64,000 bases of DNA from Xanthomonas sp. XNM01. Its GTDB lineage: Bacteria; Pseudomonadota; Gammaproteobacteria; Xanthomonadales; Xanthomonadaceae. The position numbers and the translations under genes are program-made. Below, one piece after another: positions 9,043-17,326 of this stretch. The stretch's first letter is position 1. Each line of letters opens with the position of its first letter. The notes beneath the pieces were generated by a model that was not told the DNA's origin, did not search any database, and worked only from the letters and a program-made list of their open reading frames with translations. Where the stretch lies: contig NZ_JACVAP010000007.1 in the NCBI RefSeq assembly GCF_014851915.1, positions 62,001-126,000 of the forward strand, given 5' to 3'.

Positions 9043-9303
9043 ATGAACGACATCGCCCCGCTGACCCTGGACACCCTGCGCGCCGACGTGGCCGCCGTGC
9101 TCGACGAGCCCGATCTGGAGATCGGCCTGGACGAGAACCTGATCGACCTGGGCCTGGATTCGATGCGCATGCTCGGCCTGGTGCTGAAGTGGAGCCAGAC
9201 CGGCATCGCGCTGGATTTCTCCGCGCTGGCCGAGCACACCACGCTGGCCGGCTGGTGGCAGGTGATCCAGCGGCTGCAGGCACAGGCCGCGGCCGCACGA
9301 TGA
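9043..9303 (+). CDS. Stand-alone aryl carrier protein
   Basis: An 86-residue acidic carrier protein. The phosphopantetheine attachment site is S40 in LGLDSMRM, preceded by the usual LIDLGLDS loop. It corresponds to the C-terminal aryl-carrier domain of E. coli EntB (also VibB and DhbB), but here it is a separate gene between entE and entF; the EntB-like protein encoded at 15349 lacks it. EntE would load dihydroxybenzoate onto this carrier, and the EntF condensation domain would take it from there. The stop overlaps the entF start (ATGA), so both are probably made in step. No phosphopantetheinyl transferase gene is visible in the window. Confidence 0.92.
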   Translation: MNDIAPLTLDTLRADVAAVLDEPDLEIGLDENLIDLGLDSMRMLGLVLKWSQTGIALDFSALAEHTTLAGWWQVIQRLQAQAAAAR

Positions 9304-12300
9304 ACGCCGCGGCGTCGCCACGTCCGGATGCGCGCGCGTACCCGCTGACCGAGGCCCAGTCCGGCCTGTGGTACGCGCAGCGGCTGGACCCGGGCAATCC
9401 GGTGTTCAACACCGCGCATGCGCTGTGGATCGACGGCCCGCTGGATGTGGCCGCGTTCACCGCCGCGGTCGACCAGGCCGCGGCCGAGAGCGACGCGCTG
9501 GCGCTGCGCATGCGCGAGGACGCCGGCGGCCCGCAGCAATGGGTCGAGCCGTCCGCGCGTGCGTTGCTGCAGGTGGTCGACCTGAGCGCCGCGGTCGATC
9601 CGGACGCCGAGGCCCGCAAGGCGCTCCGCCGCGATCTGGACACGCCGCGGGATCCGACCCGCGATCCGCTGTCGGCGCAGCGCCTGTTCGTGCTCGGCGC
9701 GCAGCGCCACGTCTGGTATCTGCGCGTGCACCACCTGGCGATCGACGGCTACGGCATGGCCCTGCTGTCCGACCGCGTCGCCGAGCTGTATGCCGTGCGC
9801 CTGCGTGGTGGCGAGGCCGGCCCGGCGCTGGCGCCCTGGCAGGGCGTGCTGGACGAGGACGCCGCCTACCGCGGCTCCGACAAGCGCAACACCGATGCCG
9901 CGTGGTGGCGCGAACGACTGCACGGCATGCCCGAGGTCGCCAGCCTGGCGCAGGGGCGGGCGCAGAGCGCGCAGTCCTGCCATCACCTGATCGTGCCGCT
10001 GGATGCGGCCTGGCGGCAGCGGCTGATGGATCTGTCCGCGCGCGTCGGCCTGCCGTGGCCGGATGTGCTGACCGCACTGACCGCCGCCTACGTGCAGCGC
10101 ATGACCGGCGCGGCCGAAGCCACGATCGGCGTGCCCTTCATGGGCCGGCTGGGCAGCGCCTCGGCGCGGGTACCGGCGATGGTGATGAACGTGCTGCCGC
10201 TGCGCGTGTCGGTGCCGGCGCAGACGCCGCTGGAGGACGTGCTGCGCGGCATCGCCCGTGAACTGGTGCAGTCGCGCCGGCGCGGCCGTTACCGCAGCGA
10301 GCAGCTGCGCCGCGATCTTGGCCTGCTCGGCGGCCAGCGCCGCCTGCACGGGCCGCTGGTCAACGTGCAGCCGTTCTATCGCCCGACCACGCTGCACGGT
10401 GCAACGGCCCGGCTCGAGGTGCTGCGCACCGGCCCGGTCGACGACCTGACCCTGGGTTTCCGCGGCGATGGCCAGCAACTGCTGGATCTGGAGATCGAGG
10501 CCAATCCGCATCTGTATTCGGCCGCCGCCGCGCAGGCGCATGCCGAGCGTCTTGCCGCGTTCCTCGCTGCGGCCTTCGATGCCGCAAGCCTGGACGAGGT
10601 GCCGCTGGCCAGCCCGGCCGAGGCGCAGCGCTATCTGTTCGACGTCAACGCCACTGCGCATGCGCTGCCGGACGCGACCCTGGTCGACCTGATCGAGGCG
10701 ACGATGGCGCGCACGCCGGCGGCGGTTGCGCTGGAGTTCGACGGACGGACGCTGGATTACGCCGCTCTGGACCGGCGCAGCGCGGCGCTGGCCGCGCAGC
10801 TGCGTGCCGCAGGCGCCGGTCGCGACCGGCTGGTCGCGGTGGCGCTGCCGCGCTCGCTGGAGCTGGTGGTGGCGCTGGTCGCGGTGCTGCGTGCCGGTGC
10901 GGCCTATCTGCCGCTGGACCTGTCGCATCCACCCGAGCGCCTGTCCAAGGTGCTGCAGGCCGCGTCGCCGGTGCTGGCACTGGCGTTGCCGGGCGACGCC
11001 GCGGCGTTGTCCGCACATGCGCCGGTGCTGGCGACCGATGCCTGGAACGACGCGGCCGATGCGGCTGCCGACATCGAGCGCGCGCAGCCCGGCGATGCCG
11101 CCTATGTGATCTACACCTCCGGCTCCACCGGCGAGCCCAAGGGCGTGCTGGTCGAGCACCGGGCGATCGTCAACCGGCTCGAATGGATGCGCGTGCACTA
11201 CGGCGTCGATGCCGGCGACCGCATCGTGCAGAAGACGCCGGCAACCTTCGACGTGTCGGTCTGGGAATTCTTCCTGCCGCTGCTGGCCGGTGCGACGCTG
11301 GTGATCGCCGCGCCCGACGCGCACCGCGACCCGGTCGCGCTGGCGCGGCTGTTCCGCGAACGCGGGGTGACCACCGCGCACTTCGTGCCGTCGATGCTGG
11401 CCGCGTTCCTGGCCGACCCGGCGGTGCGCGGACTGGCGATCAAGCGTGTGTTCTGCAGCGGCGAGGAACTGCCGGCCGACCTGCGCGAGCGCTTCCACGC
11501 CACCCTGCACGGCGAGCTGCACAATCTCTACGGCCCGACCGAGGCCGCGGTCGATGTCTCGTACTGGCCGGCATCGGCACAGGACCGTTCGCGTCCGGTG
11601 CCGATCGGATTCCCGGTCTGGAACACGCGCCTGTACGTGCTCGACGCGCAGCTGCGGCCGCTGCCGCCGGGCGTGGCCGGCGACCTGTATCTGGGCGGCG
11701 TGCAGCTGGCGCGCGGCTATCTGGGCCGGCCCGACCTGACCGCGGAGCGCTTCCTCGCCGATCCCTTCCTGCCCGGCGAGCGCATCTACCGCACCGGCGA
11801 TCTGGCGCGCTGGCGCGAGGATGGCGCGGTGGTGTTCCTCGGCCGCAGCGACGACCAGGTCAAGCTGCGCGGCCTGCGCATCGAACTGGGCGAGATCGAG
11901 GCCGCGCTCGCCGGTTCCGGCCTGGTCGAACGCGCCGGCGTGGTGGTGCGCGAGGATCGCCCCGGCGACCGCCGCATCGTCGCCTACGTGCGTCCGGGCG
12001 CCGGCTACGACCTGCATGCGCTGCGCACCCACGTGGCCGCGCAGGTACCCGACTACATGGTGCCGGCCGCCTTCGTCGCGCTCGACGACTGGCCGGTGAA
12101 CGCCAACGGCAAGCTCGACCGCAAGGCATTGCCGGCGCCCGACTACGGCAGTGCCGGCAGCGGCGGACGCGCGCTGCAGACCGCGACCGAACACGCGCTG
12201 GCCGCGCTGTTCGCCGAGGTGCTGGGCCTGGCCGAGGTGCCCGACGCCGACGCCGACTTCTTCGCCCTCGGCGGCGACTCGCTGCTGGCGGTGCAGCTGC

Positions 12301-13238
12301 TGCTGCGGATCCAGCAGCAGTGGCAGCGCGACCCGGGCCTGGGCGCGCTGTTCTCCACGCCGAGCGTGTCCGGCCTGGCCGCGGTGCTCGATGCCGGCGA
12401 CACCGGCTTCGACAGCGGCCTGGCGCCCTCGCTGCGTCTGCTCGACGGCGGAAACACGCTGGCGCCGCTGTTCGTGATCCATCCGGCCGGCGGCATCGGC
12501 TGGGGCTACCGGCATCTGGCGCGCGCGCTGTCGCCGCGGCGCACGGTGCATGCGCTGCAGGCGCCGGCGCTGGACCTGCAGCAGCCGATCCCGGCCGGCA
12601 TCGACGCGCTGGCCGCCGACTACGCGGCGCGGATCGTCGCGACCAGTCCGCAAGGGCCGTACCACCTGGCCGGCTGGTCGGTCGGCGGCATCATCGCCCA
12701 GGCGGTGGCCGCGCGGCTGGAGGCCGACGGACATGCGGTCGGCCTGGTCGCGCTGCTCGACGCCTATCCCAGCGAATGCTGGCGCGACGAACCCGAACCG
12801 ACCCCGGTGATGGCGCTGCGCGCGCTGCTGGCGATCGCCGGCTACGACCCGGACGCGCATCCCGAGCTGGACAGCCGCGACGCCATCGTCGACTTCCTGC
12901 GCCGCGGCGACAGCGCGCTGGGCAACCTGCCGCAGGCTGCGCTGGAAGGCGTGATCCGCGTGGTCACCGACACCAACCGGCTGATCCGCCAGCATCACCA
13001 CACGCGCTGGCCGGGCACGCTGACCCACATCCGCGCCGGGCTCGACCACGCCGGCCGCGACCTGCACGGCGCGCTGTGGGCGCCGCATGCCTGCACGCTC
13101 GACCTGCTCGAAGTGCCGTTCCTGCACGCGCACATGACCGGACCCGAGGCCAGCGCGCTGATCGCGCCGCTGCTGGATGCGCGTCTGGCCGCGTGGGATG
13201 CGGCCGGCACCGTCACCAACGAGGAATCGACGCCATGA
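9300..13238 (+). CDS. entF: EntF-like NRPS: C-A-T-TE, predicted serine-activating
   Basis: A 1312-residue nonribosomal peptide synthetase, close to the usual EntF length. The condensation domain (about 1-430) has HHLAIDG with catalytic H145. The adenylation domain (about 470-965) has YTSGSTGEPKG, NLYGPTE, YRTGDLARW and NGKLDRKAL. Its ten specificity residues read D651, V652, W655, H694, F718, S720, L743, V751, D752, K938, which is the serine code of EntF. The thiolation site is S994 in LGGDSLLAV. The thioesterase (about 1055-1312) has GWSVGG with S1127 and a C-terminal His in LHAHMTGPEA. It should couple dihydroxybenzoate to serine, then trimerise and cyclise. Both ends overlap their neighbours by 4 nt. 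Confidence 0.95.
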   Translation: MNAAASPRPDARAYPLTEAQSGLWYAQRLDPGNPVFNTAHALWIDGPLDVAAFTAAVDQAAAESDALALRMREDAGGPQQWVEPSARALLQVVDLSAAVDPDAEARKALRRDLDTPRDPTRDPLSAQRLFVLGAQRHVWYLRVHHLAIDGYGMALLSDRVAELYAVRLRGGEAGPALAPWQGVLDEDAAYRGSDKRNTDAAWWRERLHGMPEVASLAQGRAQSAQSCHHLIVPLDAAWRQRLMDLSARVGLPWPDVLTALTAAYVQRMTGAAEATIGVPFMGRLGSASARVPAMVMNVLPLRVSVPAQTPLEDVLRGIARELVQSRRRGRYRSEQLRRDLGLLGGQRRLHGPLVNVQPFYRPTTLHGATARLEVLRTGPVDDLTLGFRGDGQQLLDLEIEANPHLYSAAAAQAHAERLAAFLAAAFDAASLDEVPLASPAEAQRYLFDVNATAHALPDATLVDLIEATMARTPAAVALEFDGRTLDYAALDRRSAALAAQLRAAGAGRDRLVAVALPRSLELVVALVAVLRAGAAYLPLDLSHPPERLSKVLQAASPVLALALPGDAAALSAHAPVLATDAWNDAADAAADIERAQPGDAAYVIYTSGSTGEPKGVLVEHRAIVNRLEWMRVHYGVDAGDRIVQKTPATFDVSVWEFFLPLLAGATLVIAAPDAHRDPVALARLFRERGVTTAHFVPSMLAAFLADPAVRGLAIKRVFCSGEELPADLRERFHATLHGELHNLYGPTEAAVDVSYWPASAQDRSRPVPIGFPVWNTRLYVLDAQLRPLPPGVAGDLYLGGVQLARGYLGRPDLTAERFLADPFLPGERIYRTGDLARWREDGAVVFLGRSDDQVKLRGLRIELGEIEAALAGSGLVERAGVVVREDRPGDRRIVAYVRPGAGYDLHALRTHVAAQVPDYMVPAAFVALDDWPVNANGKLDRKALPAPDYGSAGSGGRALQTATEHALAALFAEVLGLAEVPDADADFFALGGDSLLAVQLLLRIQQQWQRDPGLGALFSTPSVSGLAAVLDAGDTGFDSGLAPSLRLLDGGNTLAPLFVIHPAGGIGWGYRHLARALSPRRTVHALQAPALDLQQPIPAGIDALAADYAARIVATSPQGPYHLAGWSVGGIIAQAVAARLEADGHAVGLVALLDAYPSECWRDEPEPTPVMALRALLAIAGYDPDAHPELDSRDAIVDFLRRGDSALGNLPQAALEGVIRVVTDTNRLIRQHHHTRWPGTLTHIRAGLDHAGRDLHGALWAPHACTLDLLEVPFLHAHMTGPEASALIAPLLDARLAAWDAAGTVTNEESTP

Positions 13239-14017
13239 GACTGACCGGCTTCCAGGACCGCATCGCCTTCGTCACCGGCGCCAGCGGCGGCATCGGCGCC
13301 GCCGTCGTGCGCCTGCTGCTGGAGGCCGGCGCACAGGTCTGCGCCACCGATCTCGACCGGGCGCGGCTGGAGGCGCTGGACGCGTCGCTGGCGGCCGGAA
13401 CGCGCCTGCGCACCCATGTGCTGGACGTACGCGACGCCGAAGCGGTCGAGGCGCTGGTGGCCGCGGTGGAGCAGGGCTGGGGCCCGATCGACCTGGGCGT
13501 CAACGTGGCGGGCGTGCTGTCCGGCGACCGCGTGGTCGACACCGACGACGCCACCTGGCGGCAGGTGTTCGCGGTCAACACCGATGGCGTGTTCCATGTG
13601 TCGCGCGCGCTGGCCCGGCGCTGGACGCCGTGCGGCCGCGGCGCGCTGGTCACGGTGGCCTCCAACGCCGCCGGCGTGCCGCGCCAGGCGATGGCGGCCT
13701 ACGCCGCATCCAAGGCCGCCGCCGTCATGTTCACCCGCTGCCTGGGACTGGAGCTGGCGCCGCTGGGCATCCGCTGCAACATCGTCGCGCCGGGGTCGAC
13801 CCTGACCCCGATGCAGACCGGGATGTGGGCCGATGCGGACGGCGCCGCGCGCGTGATCGCCGGCTTCCCCGAGCAGTACAAGGCCGGCATCCCGCTGCGC
13901 AAGCTGGCGAGTCCGGAGGACGTGGCGCACGCGGTGCTGTTCCTGCTGTCCGAGCAGGCCGGCCACATCGCGATGGCCGACCTGTACGTGGACGGCGGCG
14001 CGACGCTGCGGGGCTGA
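13235..14017 (+). CDS. entA: 2,3-dihydro-2,3-dihydroxybenzoate dehydrogenase (EntA)
   Basis: A 260-residue short-chain dehydrogenase that oxidises 2,3-dihydro-2,3-dihydroxybenzoate to 2,3-dihydroxybenzoate with NAD. Visible motifs are the cofactor loop TGASGGIG near residues 14-21, NVAG, the Ser in VASNAAG, the catalytic YAASK, and a C-terminal YVDGGATLRG. The start overlaps the entF stop (ATGA). EntA belongs to a large family, but position between EntF and the isochorismate synthase makes the specific call secure. A 14-bp palindrome separates it from entC. Confidence 0.93.
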   Translation: MRLTGFQDRIAFVTGASGGIGAAVVRLLLEAGAQVCATDLDRARLEALDASLAAGTRLRTHVLDVRDAEAVEALVAAVEQGWGPIDLGVNVAGVLSGDRVVDTDDATWRQVFAVNTDGVFHVSRALARRWTPCGRGALVTVASNAAGVPRQAMAAYAASKAAAVMFTRCLGLELAPLGIRCNIVAPGSTLTPMQTGMWADADGAARVIAGFPEQYKAGIPLRKLASPEDVAHAVLFLLSEQAGHIAMADLYVDGGATLRG

Positions 14018-14023
14018 CCCGCA

Positions 14024-14037
14024 CCGCACCGGTGCGG
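14024..14037. other. 14-bp perfect palindrome between entA and entC
   Basis: CCGCACC (14024-14030) is followed directly by its complement GGTGCGG (14031-14037), 7 bp before the entC start. It could hide the translation start in a hairpin, bind a dimeric protein, or be chance in GC-rich DNA. No function is claimed. Confidence 0.35.
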
Positions 14038-14044
14038 CAGCGCG

Positions 14045-15352
14045 ATGGAAAACGAGAACACGATGTCGAACAGTGAACAGATGACCGGACCATCCGGCCC
14101 GCAGACGGACACCGCGGCGCGCGAAGGCGACGGCCGCGTCGCGGGTGCAGCGCCGGAGGCACCGGCCCGGACGGTCGCATCCGCCGCGGCGCGCCAGGCG
14201 GCGTTCGTGCTGCAGGACGCCGGGACCGCGCTGGTCGCCGAAGGCTGCCGGCAGGCGCTGCCGCGCGGGACCGCGGACACGCTGGCGGCGCGCGTGCGCG
14301 CCTTCTTCGCCGCTGCGCCCACTGGCCCGGCCCTGCTGGTGGGGGCGCTGCCATTCGCGCGCGAGCACCCCGACTGCCTCTATCAGCCCGACCGGGTGCG
14401 CCACGTGCAGGCAGCCGCCGGCCTGCCGCTGCGGGTCCCGTCCGGGGCCGCGCCGGCCATCGCGCGGACCGCGCTGGTGCCGGAGCCGGCGGCGGACGCC
14501 TACCACGCGGCGGTGGCGCGCAGCACCGCGCTCATGCGTGCCGAGCACGGCCGCGCCGATGCGCTGCGCAAGGTGGTGCTCTCGCGCAGCCTGCGCGTGG
14601 TCGCCGATGCGGCGGCCGACCCGTGGCAGCTGGCGCGCCGGCTGGCCGCCGACAGCAGCGTGACCACCTACCTGGCGGTGCTGCCGGGCACCGGCGACGT
14701 CCCCGATGCGCTGGTCGGGGCCACGCCGGAGCTGCTGGTGTCGCGGCGCGGCCGCAGGGTGCATTCGCATCCGCTGGCGGGGTCGGCGCGGCGCCACCGC
14801 GACCCGGTCCGCGACCGCGATGCGGCCGAGGCGCTGCTGGTCTCGCGCAAGGACCACGACGAGCACCGGATGGTGGTCGAGGCCATCCTCGACGCGCTCG
14901 CGCCGCTGTGCACGCAGCTGCAGGCGCCACCGCGCCCGTCGCTGCATTCGACCGCCAGCATGTGGCACCTGGGCACGCGGATCGAGGGCGAGCTGCGCGA
15001 TGCCGACGTCGACGCGGCCGCGCTGGCCGCGCTGCTGCATCCCACGCCGGCCATCTGCGGCCAGCCGCCGGAGCGCGCGCGCGCGCTGATCGCCGAACTG
15101 GAACCGTACGACCGCGGCTTCTATGCCGGCGCGCTCGGCTGGACCGATGCGGCCGGCGACGGCGACTGGTACGTGGCGATCCGCTGCGCGCAATGGCATG
15201 GCGCCGACCTGCGCCTGTATGCCGGCGCCGGCATCGTCGCCGAGTCCGATCCGGCGCTGGAAACCGAGGAGACCTCGGCCAAGTTCGCCGCCCTGCTCGA
15301 TGCGCTCGGGCTGGGCGAACCCGCATCCCCGACCCAGGAGCCCTCACCGTGA
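14045..15352 (+). CDS. entC: Isochorismate synthase (EntC/DhbC)
   Basis: A 435-residue chorismate-utilising enzyme converting chorismate to isochorismate, the first committed step to 2,3-dihydroxybenzoate. Family motifs are present: RKVVLSRSL, GATPELLVSRRG, SHPLAGSARRH, DEHRMVVEAI, the metal-binding GTRIEGEL and HPTPAICGQP, and the C-terminal ETSAKFAALLDALG. The first ~35 residues are low-complexity and longer than in E. coli EntC. An internal ATG at 14063 is a plausible alternative start because neither has a strong ribosome-binding site. Its stop overlaps the GTG start of the isochorismatase gene. Confidence 0.93.
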   Translation: MENENTMSNSEQMTGPSGPQTDTAAREGDGRVAGAAPEAPARTVASAAARQAAFVLQDAGTALVAEGCRQALPRGTADTLAARVRAFFAAAPTGPALLVGALPFAREHPDCLYQPDRVRHVQAAAGLPLRVPSGAAPAIARTALVPEPAADAYHAAVARSTALMRAEHGRADALRKVVLSRSLRVVADAAADPWQLARRLAADSSVTTYLAVLPGTGDVPDALVGATPELLVSRRGRRVHSHPLAGSARRHRDPVRDRDAAEALLVSRKDHDEHRMVVEAILDALAPLCTQLQAPPRPSLHSTASMWHLGTRIEGELRDADVDAAALAALLHPTPAICGQPPERARALIAELEPYDRGFYAGALGWTDAAGDGDWYVAIRCAQWHGADLRLYAGAGIVAESDPALETEETSAKFAALLDALGLGEPASPTQEPSP

Positions 15353-16002
15353 CCGACCGTCCCCGCCCCGGCCTGCCCAGGATCGCCGGCTACCCGCTGC
15401 CGCAGGCGCACGAGCTTCCCGCCGCCCGCGCGCCGTGGACGCTGCAGCCGGCGCGCGCGGCGCTGCTGATCCACGACATGCAGCGCTACTTCGTCGATGC
15501 GTTCACGCCGGGCGTGGAGCCGATCAGCACGGTGCTGGTCAACATCGCGCGGCTGGCGGCACAGGCGCGCGTGGCCGGCGTGCCGGTGTTCTACACCGCG
15601 CAGGAAGGCCACCAGGACCGGCGCGACCGCGGCCTGCAGGCCGACCTGTGGGGGCCGGGCATGCGCGCGCTGCCCGAGCAGCAGGGCATCGTGGACACGC
15701 TGGCGCCGCAGCCGGGCGACCACGTGCTGGTCAAGCACCGCTACAGCGCGTTCCAGCGCAGCAACCTGGAGACGCTGATGCGCGCGCGCGGCCGCGATCA
15801 GCTGATCGTCGCCGGCGTCTATGCGCACATCGGCTGCCTGGCCACCGCGGCCGAGGCCTTCCAGCGCGACATCGAACCGTTCTTCGCCGCCGACGCGCTG
15901 GCCGATTTCTCGCGCGCGCAGCACGAGCAGGCGCTGGCCTGGGTCGCCGGCTGCTGCGGCGTGCCGCTGAGCACCGACGCCCTGGTCGACGCCCTGCAGT
16001 GA
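15349..16002 (+). CDS. entB: Isochorismatase, EntB N-terminal domain only
   Basis: A 217-residue isochorismatase that hydrolyses isochorismate to 2,3-dihydro-2,3-dihydroxybenzoate. It follows E. coli EntB closely through the isochorismatase domain: ALLIHDMQRYF with the catalytic Asp, DLWGPGM, LVKHRYSAFQRSNLE with the catalytic Lys, and GVYAHIGCLATAAEAF with the catalytic Cys-region loop. It stops where EntB would continue into the aryl-carrier domain; that domain is supplied by the separate gene at 9043. The GTG start (overlapping the entC stop as GTGA) is supported by AGGAG 8 bp upstream. Its own stop overlaps the GTG start of the next MFS gene. Confidence 0.94.
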   Translation: MTDRPRPGLPRIAGYPLPQAHELPAARAPWTLQPARAALLIHDMQRYFVDAFTPGVEPISTVLVNIARLAAQARVAGVPVFYTAQEGHQDRRDRGLQADLWGPGMRALPEQQGIVDTLAPQPGDHVLVKHRYSAFQRSNLETLMRARGRDQLIVAGVYAHIGCLATAAEAFQRDIEPFFAADALADFSRAQHEQALAWVAGCCGVPLSTDALVDALQ

Positions 16003-17231
16003 GCGCGACCGCGATCCCGCCGTCCACTGCCGCTAGCCGCTGGCCGGTGGTCGCCGCCTGCGCGGCGGTGATGCTGGTCGAGGGCTTCGACCTGCTGATC
16101 TACGGCAACGCGATCCCCTCGCTGCTGCACGACGCGGCGATGGGCATCGACAAGGCCGCCGCGGGGCGAATCGGCAGCGCGGTCTTCGTCGGCATGCTGC
16201 TGGGCGGTGTCGCGGCGGGGCGTGTCGTCGCCGCGCTGGGGCTGGCGCGCGCGCTGATTCCGGGCTTCCTGCTGTTCACGCTCGCCACCGCCGGCATCGC
16301 CCTGGCCGGCGACGGGCTGCAGCTGGCGCTGCTGCGCTTCCTGGCCGGCCTCGGCCTGGGCGTGGTGCTGCCGGCCACGCTGTCGCTGGCGCGGGCCAGC
16401 GTGCAGCCGCGGCATGGCGCGCTGGCGATCAGCATCGTGATGGCCGGGCTGCCGGTGGGCGGGATGCTGGCCGCGCTGGTCTCGCTGCAGCTGATCCCGG
16501 TGGGCGGCTGGCGGCCGCTGTTCCTGGCCGGCGGCGCGCTCGGCCTGCTCCTGCTGGCGTTGCTGGGCCCGGTGCTGGCGCGCGCCGCGCGTGGCATGGC
16601 CGCTGCCGCCGCGCCCGCAGCCGGGCGCCTGCGCGGGCTGTTCAGCCCGGCCAGCCGCCCGGTGCTGCTGATCGGCGCGCTGGCGACCCTGGCCGACCTG
16701 CTGGCCTGGTACGGACTCAGCACCTGGCTGACCCAGCTGATGCGCGAGTTCGAGATCCCGTTCGCCGGTGCGATGCAGATGATGTTCACCCTCAACATCG
16801 GCGCCATCGTCGGCTCGCTGCTGACCGCCGCGCTGGCGATCCGGCTGGGCACGCGCCCGGTCGCCATCGTCTGTGGCCTGGTCGCCGCGGTCTGCCTGGT
16901 CGCGATCGCCGCGCGCGCGCTGCCGGGCTGGGGCCTGTTCGCGGTGATCGCGGTGCTGGGGATGAGCGCGATCAGCGCGCAGAACCTGGTCAACGCGCTG
17001 GTCGCCGATGCCTTTCCCGCGCACTGGCGTGCGGCCGCGATCGGCCTGACCCTCGGCATCGGCCGGCTGGGCGCGGTGATCGCACCGATCCTGGGCGGGC
17101 AGATCCTGGCCACCGGCCACGGCCCGTCGTGGGTGCTGCTGGCCTTCGCGCTGGCCGCGCTGCTCGGCGCGGCGCTGCTGCTGGCACTGGACCCGCGCCG
17201 GATGCGCGCCTGCCTGGACAGCCTCGCGTAG
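15999..17231 (+). CDS. MFS transporter of aromatic-acid symporter type
   Basis: A 410-residue membrane protein with about twelve transmembrane segments. The opening LVEGFDLLIYGNAIPSLL resembles the DGFD...YG signature of the aromatic acid:H+ symporter (AAHS) family rather than EntS. It starts with GTG overlapping the isochorismatase stop, so it is translated as part of the ent operon. Candidate roles are export of the siderophore, or movement of dihydroxybenzoate or siderophore breakdown products. Sequence does not settle direction. It is the second MFS gene of the locus, after the one at 5576. Confidence 0.75.
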   Translation: MSATAIPPSTAASRWPVVAACAAVMLVEGFDLLIYGNAIPSLLHDAAMGIDKAAAGRIGSAVFVGMLLGGVAAGRVVAALGLARALIPGFLLFTLATAGIALAGDGLQLALLRFLAGLGLGVVLPATLSLARASVQPRHGALAISIVMAGLPVGGMLAALVSLQLIPVGGWRPLFLAGGALGLLLLALLGPVLARAARGMAAAAAPAAGRLRGLFSPASRPVLLIGALATLADLLAWYGLSTWLTQLMREFEIPFAGAMQMMFTLNIGAIVGSLLTAALAIRLGTRPVAIVCGLVAAVCLVAIAARALPGWGLFAVIAVLGMSAISAQNLVNALVADAFPAHWRAAAIGLTLGIGRLGAVIAPILGGQILATGHGPSWVLLAFALAALLGAALLLALDPRRMRACLDSLA

Positions 17232-17326
17232 GCGGCAGGCATCCGCTGCGACCTCTTACAATCGGCGGATCGCGCGATGCGATCCGGCCACCGCCCATCG
17301 CCTCCACCGAGGAACCACGACACGCC

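Noticed and set aside
7335-13133. Minus-strand open frame of about 1930 codons opposite entE and entF
   Set aside because: The + strand encodes complete EntE, carrier protein and EntF with all motifs. The antisense product has only shadow composition.
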